This document shows, one piece after another, positions 1-7,731 of a stretch of DNA of 12,974 bases. The first letter of the stretch is position 1, and each line of letters starts with the position of its first letter. Position numbers and translations under genes: made by a program. The notes beneath the pieces are model-generated. The model was not told the origin of the DNA, did no database searches, and worked only from the letters and a program-made list of their open reading frames with translations. Source of the DNA: Oscillospiraceae bacterium (GTDB lineage Bacteria; Bacillota; Clostridia; Oscillospirales; Acutalibacteraceae); NCBI GenBank assembly GCA_029012165.1, contig JAQXLO010000097.1, forward strand, positions 1-12,974, given 5' to 3'.

Positions 1-1037
1 GAATCCTGCCCGAAATTCCGCAGTGCGCCTCGATGCTGAAGTCCGTGCGCACGGTGCTTCGGGAACGGCATTTTCTTTTGGCGGGGGCGAGAATCTATAC
101 GCATCTTGCCATGCGCATGCAGTACAGAAACACAGACCTGCATCCCGATGCGCTGGTGTTCGCACAGCTTCAGGCGTATTGGGACAGGAGCATCCGCTTC
201 ATGCCGAAGCTGTCGGGTGAATACGATGTCGCCATAAGCTTCATGTGGCCGCACCATTTTGTCGCAAAGAACGTCAAGGCAAAAGCCAAATTCGCATGGA
301 TTCATACCGACTATACCAAGGCGGAGCTCAACCACGAAAAAGACGCCGCTGTTTGGTCGGCGTTTGACCGCATTGCCGCCGTGTCCGACGAATGCGGCGA
401 AGCGTTTTTGCAGGTCTATCCACAGTTTCGGGACAGAATAGTGACGGTGGAGAACATCTTGCCGAAATCGTTTGTCGAGACATCTGCCGTCGCATTTATG
501 CCGCAGGAGATGCAGGGAGAGGGCTATACGCTGTTGACCGTCGGCAGATTCTGCCATGCAAAAGCATTTGACCGTGCAGTGCGTGTGTGCCGCTTGCTTA
601 AGGATCGGGGAGCGAAGCTTCGCTGGTTTGCTTTGGGTTACGGCAGTGAGGAAGAAGCGACCAAAGCGCTTGCCAAGGAACTGGACGTGGAGGATATGTT
701 TATTTTCCTCGGCAAAAAAACCAATCCCTACCCGTATATGGCGGCGTGTGATTTGTATGTCCAGCCCTCCCGCTACGAGGGGAAAGCCGTCACGGTTCGA
801 GAGGCGCAGATGCTCGCACGACCCGTGCTGATTACGGATTTCACCACGGCACGAAGTCAGGTCCGGGACGGCTTTGATGCGCTGATTGTGCCGCAGGATG
901 AAGAAAGCATTGCCGATGCCGTGGAGCGAATGCTCTCGGACGAAGCGCTGCGCCGGACACTTTCCGACAACACAAAACAGTGCGACTACGCCAATACGGG
1001 CGAGGTCGAAAAAATTTATCAGATGATCGGGGAATAG
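1..1037 (+). CDS. GT4-family glycosyltransferase, 5' end outside window
   Basis: The reading frame is open to the left edge, so the ATG at 33 is internal. Comparison with its two paralogues at 4199 and 6475 suggests roughly 60 N-terminal residues are missing, including the GGAEKSL-type loop both of those start with. The visible part holds the end of the acceptor domain, with the WIHTDY stretch (HTDY or HNDY in the paralogues), and the whole C-terminal nucleotide-sugar domain. That domain has LLTVGRF, NPYPYMAACDLYVQPSR and an E-x7-E pair (glutamate codons at 777 and 801), the hallmark of retaining GT4 enzymes. It would act at the cytoplasmic membrane face and add one sugar to a lipid-linked repeat unit. 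Donor and acceptor cannot be read from the sequence. The stop at 1035-1037 is two bases before the next start, so it is part of the operon. Family assignment is secure; specificity is unknown. Confidence 0.9.
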   Translation, partial: ILPEIPQCASMLKSVRTVLRERHFLLAGARIYTHLAMRMQYRNTDLHPDALVFAQLQAYWDRSIRFMPKLSGEYDVAISFMWPHHFVAKNVKAKAKFAWIHTDYTKAELNHEKDAAVWSAFDRIAAVSDECGEAFLQVYPQFRDRIVTVENILPKSFVETSAVAFMPQEMQGEGYTLLTVGRFCHAKAFDRAVRVCRLLKDRGAKLRWFALGYGSEEEATKALAKELDVEDMFIFLGKKTNPYPYMAACDLYVQPSRYEGKAVTVREAQMLARPVLITDFTTARSQVRDGFDALIVPQDEESIADAVERMLSDEALRRTLSDNTKQCDYANTGEVEKIYQMIGE

Positions 1038-1039
1038 GT

Positions 1040-1639
1040 ATGCATTTCAAAGACAAGAATGCGCTGAGTGAATGCATTGCGGCTGACCTGTACCGCTACA
1101 GCGGGCGGACGGACAAAAAGACACTGCGCAAAGTGCGCCGCCGCAGTGCGGGTTTTCGCTTTACCTACTATATGCGCCTTTGCACCTACACACGGCAAAG
1201 ACCCTTGTTAAAGTATACACTTTTTCCCTTCTATAAACAGAGAATGCGCCGGGCGGCGGGCAAGGTGGGCATCGAACTGCACGAGCTGACCGAGGTCGGC
1301 AAGGGCTTGCACATTGCCCACGGCGGCTGCATCGTCGTGCACAGCGGCGCCGTGCTGGGGGAAAACGTCTGTCTGTCGCAGGGTGTGACCATCGGACAGA
1401 CGCTCAAAAACGGCGAAGTCTGCTTGCCGGTCATCGGCAACCGTGTCTATATCGCACCGGGCGCCAAGGTGATCGGCGGCGTACACGTCGGCAACAATGT
1501 CGCCATTGGCGCCAACGCCGTGGTGACCCACGATGTGCCGGACAATGCGGTCGTGGCAGGGATTCCGGCACGGGTACTGCATATGGGCGGCGCAGGGGAA
1601 TATGTCACGAACCCGTGGGAAGCGGAGGCGGCGAAATGA
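1040..1639 (+). CDS. WcaB-like left-handed beta-helix O-acetyltransferase (first copy)
   Basis: A 199-residue protein. Residues 1-75 form a helical N-terminal region containing GFRFTYYMRLC. Residues 76-185 are hexapeptide repeats of a left-handed beta-helix (VGKGLHIAHGG, VLGENVCLSQGVTIG, VIGNRVYIAPGAKVIGG, VGNNVAIGANAVV). The catalytic-type histidine is H94 in HGG. The second active-site histidine of true serine acetyltransferases (CysE) falls in a segment that here reads CLPVIG, without histidine, which fits exopolysaccharide acetyltransferases such as WcaB better than cysteine biosynthesis. Expected role: transfer of acetyl from acetyl-CoA to a sugar hydroxyl of the repeat unit. The ATG at 1040 is chosen because GGGGA at 1029-1033 is well placed; the in-frame ATG at 980 lies inside the previous gene. 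The stop overlaps the next start (ATGA). It will often be auto-annotated as serine acetyltransferase. Confidence 0.87.
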   Translation: MHFKDKNALSECIAADLYRYSGRTDKKTLRKVRRRSAGFRFTYYMRLCTYTRQRPLLKYTLFPFYKQRMRRAAGKVGIELHELTEVGKGLHIAHGGCIVVHSGAVLGENVCLSQGVTIGQTLKNGEVCLPVIGNRVYIAPGAKVIGGVHVGNNVAIGANAVVTHDVPDNAVVAGIPARVLHMGGAGEYVTNPWEAEAAK

Positions 1640-2679
1640 CGGCGAAGGTGTCACTCATTATCCCTATCTACAATGCGGAAAAGTTTTTGCGGCCGTGTCT
1701 CGATTCTGTGGCGGCGCAGACGATTTTTGACGAGACGGAAGTGTTGCTCGTGGACGACGGCTCGACGGATGCGTCGGGCAAACTCTGCGACGACTTTGCC
1801 GAAAACCACACGAACGTTACGGTGATTCATAAACAAAACGGCGGCGTCAGTGCCGCACGAAATACGGGAATCGAACGAGCCGGCGGCAAATATATCGCCT
1901 TTGCCGATGCGGACGATCTGTTGATGCCCGAGATGCTGGAAAAACTGTACACAGCCGCCGAACAGACGGGTGCAGAGATGTCGTTCTGCGCCTTTGAGCA
2001 TCCGTACCCGGACAAGGATGTGACGATTACCTATCCTTTTTCGGAAAATACTCTGCTCGATAAAAAGACGATTTGCACGCAGATCGCGCAGTTTATGATC
2101 GTGGACGAGTCGTTCAACGCCTTGTGGAATAAGCTTTTTTTGCGTCAAACCGTGCAAAAAAACGGCATCACCCTCACCGAGGGCAAAAAGTATGCCGAGG
2201 ACAGGGAGTTTGTTTTGCGGGTGCTGGCAGTGATTGACGGTGCGTGCTATGTGCCCTATGTCGGCTACTATTACCGCTATGTGGAAACGGGCGCCATCCA
2301 AAAGCCCCGCACGGATTACGGAGAGCGGATCGTGGAGCAGCATCGAGATGACTGCCGCAAGTTTGCCGCACTGGGCATCTCGGAGAGCGAGGTTTGCCGT
2401 ATAGGCGCAGGTTGTCTGTGCGCAAGGGTCGTCGGAGCGCTGTCCTTTGCCGAGAACAAGCTTCGGGGCAATAATCGCCGTATAGTGATGCGTTCCATTT
2501 TGAACGATACGGCGCTCACAGAGCTTGTCGATACCGTCATTGCCGATGCTTCGATTTCAAGGTTTCAAGCTCGTATCCTACACCATATGCGCCGCAAAAG
2601 CATAGCGGGTATCCGTCTGACATTTGCGACAATGCGTGTGAAAGTATCGCTTTACAATCTGCTGAAAGGACGAAAATGA
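1636..2679 (+). CDS. GT2-family glycosyltransferase
   Basis: A 347-residue GT-A fold enzyme. The N-terminus reads VSLIIPIYNAEKFL, followed by VDDGSTD (39-45) for nucleotide binding, NGGVSAARNTGI (68-79) and the metal-binding DADD at 91-94. This is the standard inverting GT2 signature. The C-terminal third is basic (MRRKSIAGIRLTF and a GRK end) and may form amphipathic helices that hold it to the membrane; there is no clear transmembrane segment. It probably adds a sugar to the growing lipid-linked oligosaccharide. The start at 1636 is supported by GGAGG at 1624-1628, seven bases upstream, and by the ATGA overlap with the acetyltransferase stop; the ATG at 1615 would overlap the neighbour by more and precedes that site. 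It ends with another ATGA overlap. Sugar specificity is unknown. Confidence 0.92.
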   Translation: MTAKVSLIIPIYNAEKFLRPCLDSVAAQTIFDETEVLLVDDGSTDASGKLCDDFAENHTNVTVIHKQNGGVSAARNTGIERAGGKYIAFADADDLLMPEMLEKLYTAAEQTGAEMSFCAFEHPYPDKDVTITYPFSENTLLDKKTICTQIAQFMIVDESFNALWNKLFLRQTVQKNGITLTEGKKYAEDREFVLRVLAVIDGACYVPYVGYYYRYVETGAIQKPRTDYGERIVEQHRDDCRKFAALGISESEVCRIGAGCLCARVVGALSFAENKLRGNNRRIVMRSILNDTALTELVDTVIADASISRFQARILHHMRRKSIAGIRLTFATMRVKVSLYNLLKGRK

Positions 2680-3593
2680 GTATGGCTTCTGTTCGCTTTA
2701 CCGTATTTACGCCCGTATATAACCGCCGCCACACGATTCACCGTGTGTTTGACAGCTTGATGCGTCAGACGTGCAAGGATTTCGAGTGGCTGGTGATTGA
2801 CGACGGTTCTACGGACGATTTGGAACCGCTGATTCGGGAATATGAGAAACAGGCGGATTTCCCCGTGCGCTATTACTATAAAGAAAACGGCGGCAAACAT
2901 ACGGCGTACAATATGGCGCTCGGACTGATGCAGGCGCCGTATTTCACAATCTTGGATTCGGACGATGCCTTTACAGATGATGCCGTAGAAAAAATGCTTT
3001 TAGGCTGGGATTCGATTCCGCCGCAAAACAGAGAGCAGTATTGGGGCGTGGTCGGTCACTGTATCGACGCAAAAACGAATGCGCTTATCGGTGAGTATTT
3101 TCCGGAGAATGCCAACGACAGAACCGAGCCTTTGCAAACCAAGGGCGACAAGACATCGGCACTGCGGGCGGATATAGCAAAACGCTTTCCGTTCCCCGAA
3201 CCCGAGGGAACGACATTTATTACGGAAAGCGTTGTTTGGAACAAGATTGAAAAAGAATATAAGCAGTATTATATAAATTATGTATTCAAAATCGTATACC
3301 TGAACGAGCCGGATTCTCTGACGATTGCGTGGTACCGTGACCATGTGCAGGAGGGGTATCTGTCCAATTTTATTTGGAAACAGTCCATCATCAACGACGT
3401 GGGCTTGCACGGTGTCGGCGATTTGCGCACGCTGGTGCAGTATACATTCTACGGCACGATGTGCGGCAAGAAGTTTTCGGAAATTGTCGGCGGATTACAC
3501 AAGCCGCTGTACCGCATCTGCAGTGCAGTGCTGTTTGTGCCGGCAAAGCTTTTGAGCCTTTACCGCAAACGGTCAAACAAATCCAAGCAGTAG
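2676..3593 (+). CDS. GT2-family glycosyltransferase, diverged from its neighbour
   Basis: A 305-residue GT2 enzyme. FTVFTPVYNRRHTI opens the fold, IDDGSTDD sits at 41-48, ENGGKHTAYN at 70-79 and the metal-binding DSDD at 94-97. The GGKHTAYN variant and the following acceptor region (VVWNKIEKEYKQYYINY) set it clearly apart from the GT2 just upstream, so this is not a recent duplicate. The C-terminus is rich in aromatic and basic residues (PLYRICSAVLFVPAKLLSLYRKR) and may associate with the membrane. It starts inside the previous stop (ATGA) with AAAGGA at 2665-2670; a second ATG two codons in (2682) is possible but less well spaced. It presumably adds a different sugar of the same repeat unit. 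The linkage cannot be predicted. Confidence 0.92.
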   Translation: MSMASVRFTVFTPVYNRRHTIHRVFDSLMRQTCKDFEWLVIDDGSTDDLEPLIREYEKQADFPVRYYYKENGGKHTAYNMALGLMQAPYFTILDSDDAFTDDAVEKMLLGWDSIPPQNREQYWGVVGHCIDAKTNALIGEYFPENANDRTEPLQTKGDKTSALRADIAKRFPFPEPEGTTFITESVVWNKIEKEYKQYYINYVFKIVYLNEPDSLTIAWYRDHVQEGYLSNFIWKQSIINDVGLHGVGDLRTLVQYTFYGTMCGKKFSEIVGGLHKPLYRICSAVLFVPAKLLSLYRKRSNKSKQ

Positions 3594-3602
3594 GAGTATA
3601 TT

Positions 3603-4193
3603 ATGCGAGAAATCCATACGAAAGAAGATTTTCGGTATTTCGTGCGGGCGGACTTGTGCCGTTACGGTTACGGCGTGTCCCGCAAGGCGTTTCGACAGGC
3701 GAAAAAGTTTGTGCCGGGCTTTCGGTTTACCTATCAGCTGCGCCTGTGTGACTACCTGTCCAAAGCACCTGTTTTTAAGCGACCGTTGTTTTATCTTGCC
3801 AACGCCCGACTGGAACGCTACAAATTCAAGTACGGCTTCGACATCGAGTACAGCACGAAAATCGGCGCAGGTCTGCATTTGAGCCATTGGGGCGGTGTGG
3901 TGATCAACCCTGCCGTTGTCATCGGTGAAAACTGCAACCTCTCCCAGCAAATCACCATCGGTGTGGACAGCAAGGAGGGGATGGATGCGGTGCCGGTCAT
4001 CGGTTCCGGGGTCTATATCGCTCCCGGCAGCAAGATTTTCGGAAAAATTACCGTGGGGGACAACAGCGCCATCGGCGCCAACAGCGTGGTTAACCGGGAT
4101 GTGCCGCCCGGCGTGACGGTGGGCGGGATTCCTGCCAAAATCATCTCGCAGGACGATGCGTCCGGCTATGTGAAGAATATCTGTCAGGAGTGA
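3603..4193 (+). CDS. WcaB-like left-handed beta-helix O-acetyltransferase (second copy)
   Basis: A 196-residue paralogue of the acetyltransferase at 1040. It shares the N-terminal GFRFTY-x2-RLC-x-Y block and the same hexapeptide-repeat core (IGAGLHLSHWGG, VIGENCNLSQQITIG, VIGSGVYIAPGSKIFG, VGDNSAIGANSVV). The conserved histidine is H95 in HWGG. The position of the second CysE histidine is AVPVIG, again without histidine, so the same reasoning points to polysaccharide acetylation and away from cysteine synthesis. Two diverged copies in one operon suggest two acetylation sites or two acceptor sugars. The ATG at 3603 has AGGAG at 3592-3596 with six bases between, overlapping the preceding stop. 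Its last codons carry the ribosome site of the next gene. Function at family level is firm; the acetylated substrate is inferred. Confidence 0.87.
   Translation: MREIHTKEDFRYFVRADLCRYGYGVSRKAFRQAKKFVPGFRFTYQLRLCDYLSKAPVFKRPLFYLANARLERYKFKYGFDIEYSTKIGAGLHLSHWGGVVINPAVVIGENCNLSQQITIGVDSKEGMDAVPVIGSGVYIAPGSKIFGKITVGDNSAIGANSVVNRDVPPGVTVGGIPAKIISQDDASGYVKNICQE
4186..4190 (+). promoter_or_regulatory. Ribosome binding site that fixes a TTG start
   Basis: AGGAG lies eight bases before the TTG at 4199. The competing GTG at 4190 overlaps this site and has no Shine-Dalgarno of its own. The paralogue at 6475 also starts with TTG followed by the same KKKLLF residues, which supports 4199. Confidence 0.7.
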
Positions 4194-4198
4194 ACGCC

Positions 4199-5362
4199 TT
4201 GAAGAAAAAACTGCTGTTTGTGCTGCCGTCCCTGCGAAGCGGCGGTGCGGAAAAGAGCTTGGTTACGCTTTTGCAGACCATGGATCCCGCCCGCTTTGAG
4301 GTGGATTTGCTGCTTTTCCGGCGGGAGGGATTGTTCCTGCCGCTCGTCCCCGATTGGGTGAGCGTTCTGGACGGGGGAGAGGCGTACCGCATTTTTGACG
4401 GCAGTGTCCGGAATGCCTTGCTTTATTTCCTCAGGCGTGGAAATATCCGCACGGCGCTGAACCGCCTTTTGTACGCAAGGGCGCATGGCGACCCGAAAAA
4501 GTCATGGAAATATTTGTCCCGTGTTTTGCCTCGACCGAACGAGCAGTACGATGCCGCCGTCGGCTACTTGGAGGGGACGGCAACGTATTTCGTCGCCGAC
4601 TGTGTAAGTGCAAAAAAGAAGATCACCTTTTTGCACACCGACTACGACCGTATTGTCTCGCAAAAAAGTATGGATGCGCCGTATTACGAACGCATGGATG
4701 CTTTTGTGGGCGTTTCGGAGCAGTGCTGTGAAAAAGCGATTGCCCATTTCCCGTTTTTAGAGGGCAGGACTGTGACGATGCACAACATCGTTTCGCCTGC
4801 CGTTATCGGTGCGATGGCGAGGCAGGGAGACGGACTTTGTCGGGAATCGAATGAAACGATGCTTCTGACCGTGGGACGCCTGTCCCCGCCGAAGGGGATC
4901 TACCTTGCGGTGGAGGCTTGCGCATTGCTCCGGCAGAGAGGGCGCAATATCCGCTGGTTCCACATCGGTATCGGGGAATTGCAAACGCAGATCGAAGCGC
5001 TGATTCGGGAAAAGCGTTTGGAACAGTGGTTTGTCCTTTTGGGCGAACGCAGTAACCCCTACCCTTATGTGGCGTCGTGTGATATCTACGTCCAGCCCTC
5101 CCGCTTCGAGGGCAAATCCATCGCCATCGACGAGGCCAAGTGCCTTGCGAAGCCCATCGTTGTCACCGATTTCGGCACCGTACACGATCAGATTCAGGAC
5201 GGCGTGAACGGTCTGATCGCACCCATGTCCCCGGAGGGAATCGCCGAGGCAGTGGAACGCTTGCTCGATTCCCCGAAGATTTGCGCAGACCTGTGCGCAA
5301 ATTTGCACTCGGAAAAGCTCGGCAACGAAGAAGAGATCGAAAAGCTGTACGCTTTACTGTGA
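4199..5362 (+). CDS. GT4-family glycosyltransferase with TTG start
   Basis: A 387-residue retaining GT-B enzyme, full length for the family. The N-terminal domain begins MKKKLLFVLPSLRSGGAEKS, with the GGAEKSL loop typical of GT4 donors, and contains FLHTDYDR. The C-terminal domain shows LLTVGRLSPPKG, NPYPYVASCDIYVQPSRFEG and the E-x7-E pair E304/E312 (FEGKSIAIDEAKCLAKP). It is most similar to the GT4 at 6475 and more distantly to the partial one at the left edge. It probably adds a sugar to the lipid-linked repeat at the cytoplasmic membrane. The TTG start is preferred over GTG 4190 because of ribosome-site spacing and agreement with the paralogue's N-terminus. It lies five bases after the acetyltransferase stop and nine before the next gene, inside the operon. 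Donor sugar is unknown. Confidence 0.92.
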   Translation: MKKKLLFVLPSLRSGGAEKSLVTLLQTMDPARFEVDLLLFRREGLFLPLVPDWVSVLDGGEAYRIFDGSVRNALLYFLRRGNIRTALNRLLYARAHGDPKKSWKYLSRVLPRPNEQYDAAVGYLEGTATYFVADCVSAKKKITFLHTDYDRIVSQKSMDAPYYERMDAFVGVSEQCCEKAIAHFPFLEGRTVTMHNIVSPAVIGAMARQGDGLCRESNETMLLTVGRLSPPKGIYLAVEACALLRQRGRNIRWFHIGIGELQTQIEALIREKRLEQWFVLLGERSNPYPYVASCDIYVQPSRFEGKSIAIDEAKCLAKPIVVTDFGTVHDQIQDGVNGLIAPMSPEGIAEAVERLLDSPKICADLCANLHSEKLGNEEEIEKLYALL

Positions 5363-5371
5363 GGAGAAGTT

Positions 5372-6478
5372 ATGACAGTTGCGTTGATAATGCTTGCCCT
5401 GTTTGCCCTGTTCGTCTGTGCCGCAGCGGCGCTGGACGTTGTCCCCGCCGTGCGAAACTGGGCGGGACGGATCGGGATCGGTTCCCTGTCCCCGGAGCAG
5501 GCCGAGAAAAAAATGCAGGCAACGGCTGAAAAATGGCTGTTGAAAACGCCGTCTGTGCCGGTGAGTGACCAGACACGTTTTACCCTGCCCGAACGCATCC
5601 AAGGAACGTATAAAAGCAAAAATATACAGGCGTGGCAGCAGGGCGCACTGCTTCTGGGCGTTTTGCAAAGCGGCGATACGGAAGCCATCCATGCATTTTT
5701 AAAGAACACGCTGGAAAACGGGCAGTGGAAACAGAGCGTGCAGAGCGCAGATTTTGCGCTGCTCGCCTACGCCGTTCTGCTCGCTTCTCCCGACAAGGCG
5801 GCGATTCGCCCCGCCATGGACGAGATGTACCGCTTTCTCCAAACGGACGGCACCGTGCCGTACAACCGCAGGATTGCGGACATTCGTTTTGTGGACACGG
5901 TGGGGATGATCTGCCCGTTTTTGTGGCTGTACGCCGAGACCTACGACTGTCCCGATGCCAAGGCGCTGTGTATGCGGCAGATACGGGAATATGCCGCATA
6001 TGGCGTACACGACAAGCTGTGTCTGCCGGTACACTGCTTCCGTACAGCCAACGGTGCGCCCTTGGGCATATACGGCTGGGGACGGGGCTGCGGCTGGTAT
6101 GCGCTGGCTTTGTCGGAGCTGCTGTCCATGGATGCGGACGTGCTTGAACTGGCCGTTCCCTTTGCGGATGCCCTGCTTTTGTACCAGCAGGAAAACGGCG
6201 CATGGAGCCGTCAGCTTCTGTGTGAGGGCGGCGGAGAGTCCTCCGCCACGGCCATGCTCGGTTTTTTCATGGCGGTGTTGTATTCCCGCACACAGTCGGA
6301 AAACTATAAACGTTCCGCCGAAAAGGCGAAAGCGTTTTTGCGCAGTGCCACACGCACAAACGGCGCAGTGGACTATGCGCAGGGCGATACGAAGGGAATC
6401 GGGTTCTATTCCGCAAAGCTTTCCGTCATGCCGGCGGCACAGGGCTTTGCACTGCGCTTGACGGAGGTAACGGTTTGA
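5372..6478 (+). CDS. Membrane-anchored GH88/GH105-like (alpha/alpha)6-barrel protein
   Basis: A 368-residue protein with one N-terminal hydrophobic segment (about 2-22) and a helical-repeat domain. Features matching unsaturated glucuronyl/rhamnogalacturonyl hydrolases (YteR/RhiN type) are FVDTVGMICPFLWLYAE with D175 where the family's general acid is expected, YGWGRGCGWYALALSEL (234-250; the family usually has RGNGW, here Cys240), and GGGESSATAMLGFFM (287-300). Known members hydrate the unsaturated uronic acid left by polysaccharide lyases. Here it sits between two glycosyltransferase genes, so a role in trimming, editing or recycling the exopolysaccharide outside the membrane is an inference. 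There is no acceptable lipobox (LFVC has Val at -1), so it is either a signal anchor or a poorly cleaved signal. The ATG at 5372 follows GAGGAG at 5361-5366; the stop overlaps the next TTG. The fold call is moderately sure; activity is unproven. Confidence 0.72.
   Translation: MTVALIMLALFALFVCAAAALDVVPAVRNWAGRIGIGSLSPEQAEKKMQATAEKWLLKTPSVPVSDQTRFTLPERIQGTYKSKNIQAWQQGALLLGVLQSGDTEAIHAFLKNTLENGQWKQSVQSADFALLAYAVLLASPDKAAIRPAMDEMYRFLQTDGTVPYNRRIADIRFVDTVGMICPFLWLYAETYDCPDAKALCMRQIREYAAYGVHDKLCLPVHCFRTANGAPLGIYGWGRGCGWYALALSELLSMDADVLELAVPFADALLLYQQENGAWSRQLLCEGGGESSATAMLGFFMAVLYSRTQSENYKRSAEKAKAFLRSATRTNGAVDYAQGDTKGIGFYSAKLSVMPAAQGFALRLTEVTV
6463..6467 (+). promoter_or_regulatory. Ribosome binding site for the TTG start at 6475
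   Basis: GGAGG lies seven bases before the TTG, which itself overlaps the stop of the previous gene (TTGA). No ATG or GTG nearby in frame gives the conserved KKKLLF N-terminus. Confidence 0.7.
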
Positions 6479-7656
6479 AAAAGAAATTGTTATTCATTCA
6501 GCCGTCCATGCAGTTCGGCGGCGCGGAAAAAAGCTTGCAGACGCTTTTGCGCCTGCTGGACTTTGACAAGTATGATGTGGATTTGCTGTTGTTTCGACCC
6601 GAGGGCGAATTTTTGAAGCTTTTGCCCAAAGAGGTCAATCTGTTGTCACTTCCTGCTGATGCGCAAACGTTTGCACAGCCGATTGTTTCCGCCTGTCTGT
6701 CATTTCTGAAACAGGGCAAGGCTTCCCTTGCACTCGACCGCCTGCGCTTTTCCAAAGCGGTGCGTAAAGACGGCTCTGTGCGTATGCGTGAGCAGTACGG
6801 GTGGCAGTATCAAAAACGGGCGTTCGGTACGCTCTCGGAGAATTACGATGCGGCCATCGCTTATTTGGAGGGTGCGCCGATCTACTTCTGCGCCGACTGC
6901 GTTCGGGCAAAAAAGAAGATCGCCTATATCCACAATGATTATTCCAAACTGCAAATGGACAGAAGCTTTGACAGCGCCTATTTTGAAAAGATGGATGCGC
7001 TGGTCGTCGTTTCGGAGGAATGCGCCGTCTCTTTGCGATCCAATTTCCCGCAGTACAAGGAAAAGGTTCGTGTGATCGAAAACATTATTTTCCCCGGTAT
7101 TCTCCGCACACAGGCCGACGCACAGGCCGATTTCGGCGATGACTTTGGCGGACTGCGTCTGCTGACTGTGGGCAGACTGGATGAACAGAAGGGGATCGAC
7201 TTAGGGATACAAGCCTGCGCAAAGCTTGCCGACAAAGCGGATTTTCGCTGGTATGTTTTGGGTGAGGGTCCCGAACGGGAGAAGCTTGAGCAAATGATTC
7301 GGGACAATCACTTGGAAAACCGTTTTATCCTTTTGGGCACACGGCTCAATCCGTATCCGTATCTGCGTGCGTGTGATGTGTATGTCCAGCCCTCCCGTTT
7401 TGAGGGGAAATCCATCGCTCTGGAGGAAGCGAAGTGCCTCGGAAAGCCCATCCTGACCACCGCTTTCACCACCGTGGCGGATCAGATCACGGACGGCGTC
7501 AACGGTTCTGTGGCGCAGATCGACTCGGAGGATATCGCTCGGCGACTGTCGGAACTGCTTTTCCATGGCGAAATTCGTCAAAAATACACACAAGCGCTGC
7601 AAAATTATTCCGGCAACACGGAAGAATTGGAAAAATTTTACGATTTGCTAATTTAA
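6475..7656 (+). CDS. GT4-family glycosyltransferase with TTG start
   Basis: A 393-residue GT-B enzyme paralogous to the one at 4199. Shared landmarks are the N-terminal MKKKLLFIQPSMQFGGAEKS, the DVDLLLFRPEGEFL stretch, YIHNDYSK, LLTVGRLDEQKGIDLG, NPYPYLRACDVYVQPSRFEG and E310/E318 of the E-x7-E motif. This marks a retaining glycosyltransferase using a nucleotide sugar at the inner membrane face. The near-identical motif blocks between this and the 4199 gene suggest duplication followed by divergence of the acceptor domain, so the two probably add related sugars at different positions. It overlaps the GH105-like gene by four bases (TTGA) and is the last gene before a 75-base gap that contains a promoter. 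No terminator-like hairpin is visible in that gap, so read-through into the regulatory genes is possible. Confidence 0.92.
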   Translation: MKKKLLFIQPSMQFGGAEKSLQTLLRLLDFDKYDVDLLLFRPEGEFLKLLPKEVNLLSLPADAQTFAQPIVSACLSFLKQGKASLALDRLRFSKAVRKDGSVRMREQYGWQYQKRAFGTLSENYDAAIAYLEGAPIYFCADCVRAKKKIAYIHNDYSKLQMDRSFDSAYFEKMDALVVVSEECAVSLRSNFPQYKEKVRVIENIIFPGILRTQADAQADFGDDFGGLRLLTVGRLDEQKGIDLGIQACAKLADKADFRWYVLGEGPEREKLEQMIRDNHLENRFILLGTRLNPYPYLRACDVYVQPSRFEGKSIALEEAKCLGKPILTTAFTTVADQITDGVNGSVAQIDSEDIARRLSELLFHGEIRQKYTQALQNYSGNTEELEKFYDLLI

Positions 7657-7670
7657 TTTACAAATACTTC

Positions 7671-7700
7671 TTGCAAAGTGACAGCACTCTATGATAAAAT
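7671..7700 (+). promoter_or_regulatory. Candidate sigma-A type promoter for the regulatory module
   Basis: TTGCAA (7671-7676) and TAAAAT (7695-7700) are separated by 18 bases in an AT-rich gap that contrasts with the GC-rich genes around it. It lies about 30 bases before the phosphatase TTG. An overlapping alternative pairs GTGACA (7678-7683) with TATACT (7702-7707), also 18 apart. Both are read by eye only. Confidence 0.45.
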
Positions 7701-7718
7701 ATATACTCTGGATAATAT

Positions 7719-7725
7719 GGGGTGA
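7719..7725 (+). promoter_or_regulatory. Ribosome binding site for the TTG start at 7732
   Basis: GGGGTGA lies six bases before the TTG. The TTG is needed to give the metal-binding D-x-H-x-H motif right at the N-terminus, where this family carries it. Confidence 0.6.
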
Positions 7726-7731
7726 GCAGAT

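Noticed and set aside
980..1039. Upstream ATG extension of the first acetyltransferase by 20 residues
   Set aside because: It would overlap the GT4 coding end by 58 bases, lacks a ribosome site, and the extra residues do not match the paralogue.
4190..4198. GTG start for the second GT4
   Set aside because: It overlaps the Shine-Dalgarno and leaves no ribosome site upstream; the TTG at 4199 matches the paralogue's N-terminus.
4757..5308. A 183-codon minus-strand frame inside the GT4 gene
   Set aside because: Lies wholly within a gene with conserved GT4 motifs and has no supporting start signals.
5372..5440. Lipoprotein signal on the GH105-like protein
   Set aside because: The only nearby cysteine is preceded by Phe-Val, which does not fit a lipobox, and no basic residues precede the hydrophobic stretch.
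7657..7731. A riboswitch or attenuator before the phosphatase gene
   Set aside because: The gap is 75 bases, AT-rich, and shows no stable stem; only promoter-like hexamers are visible.
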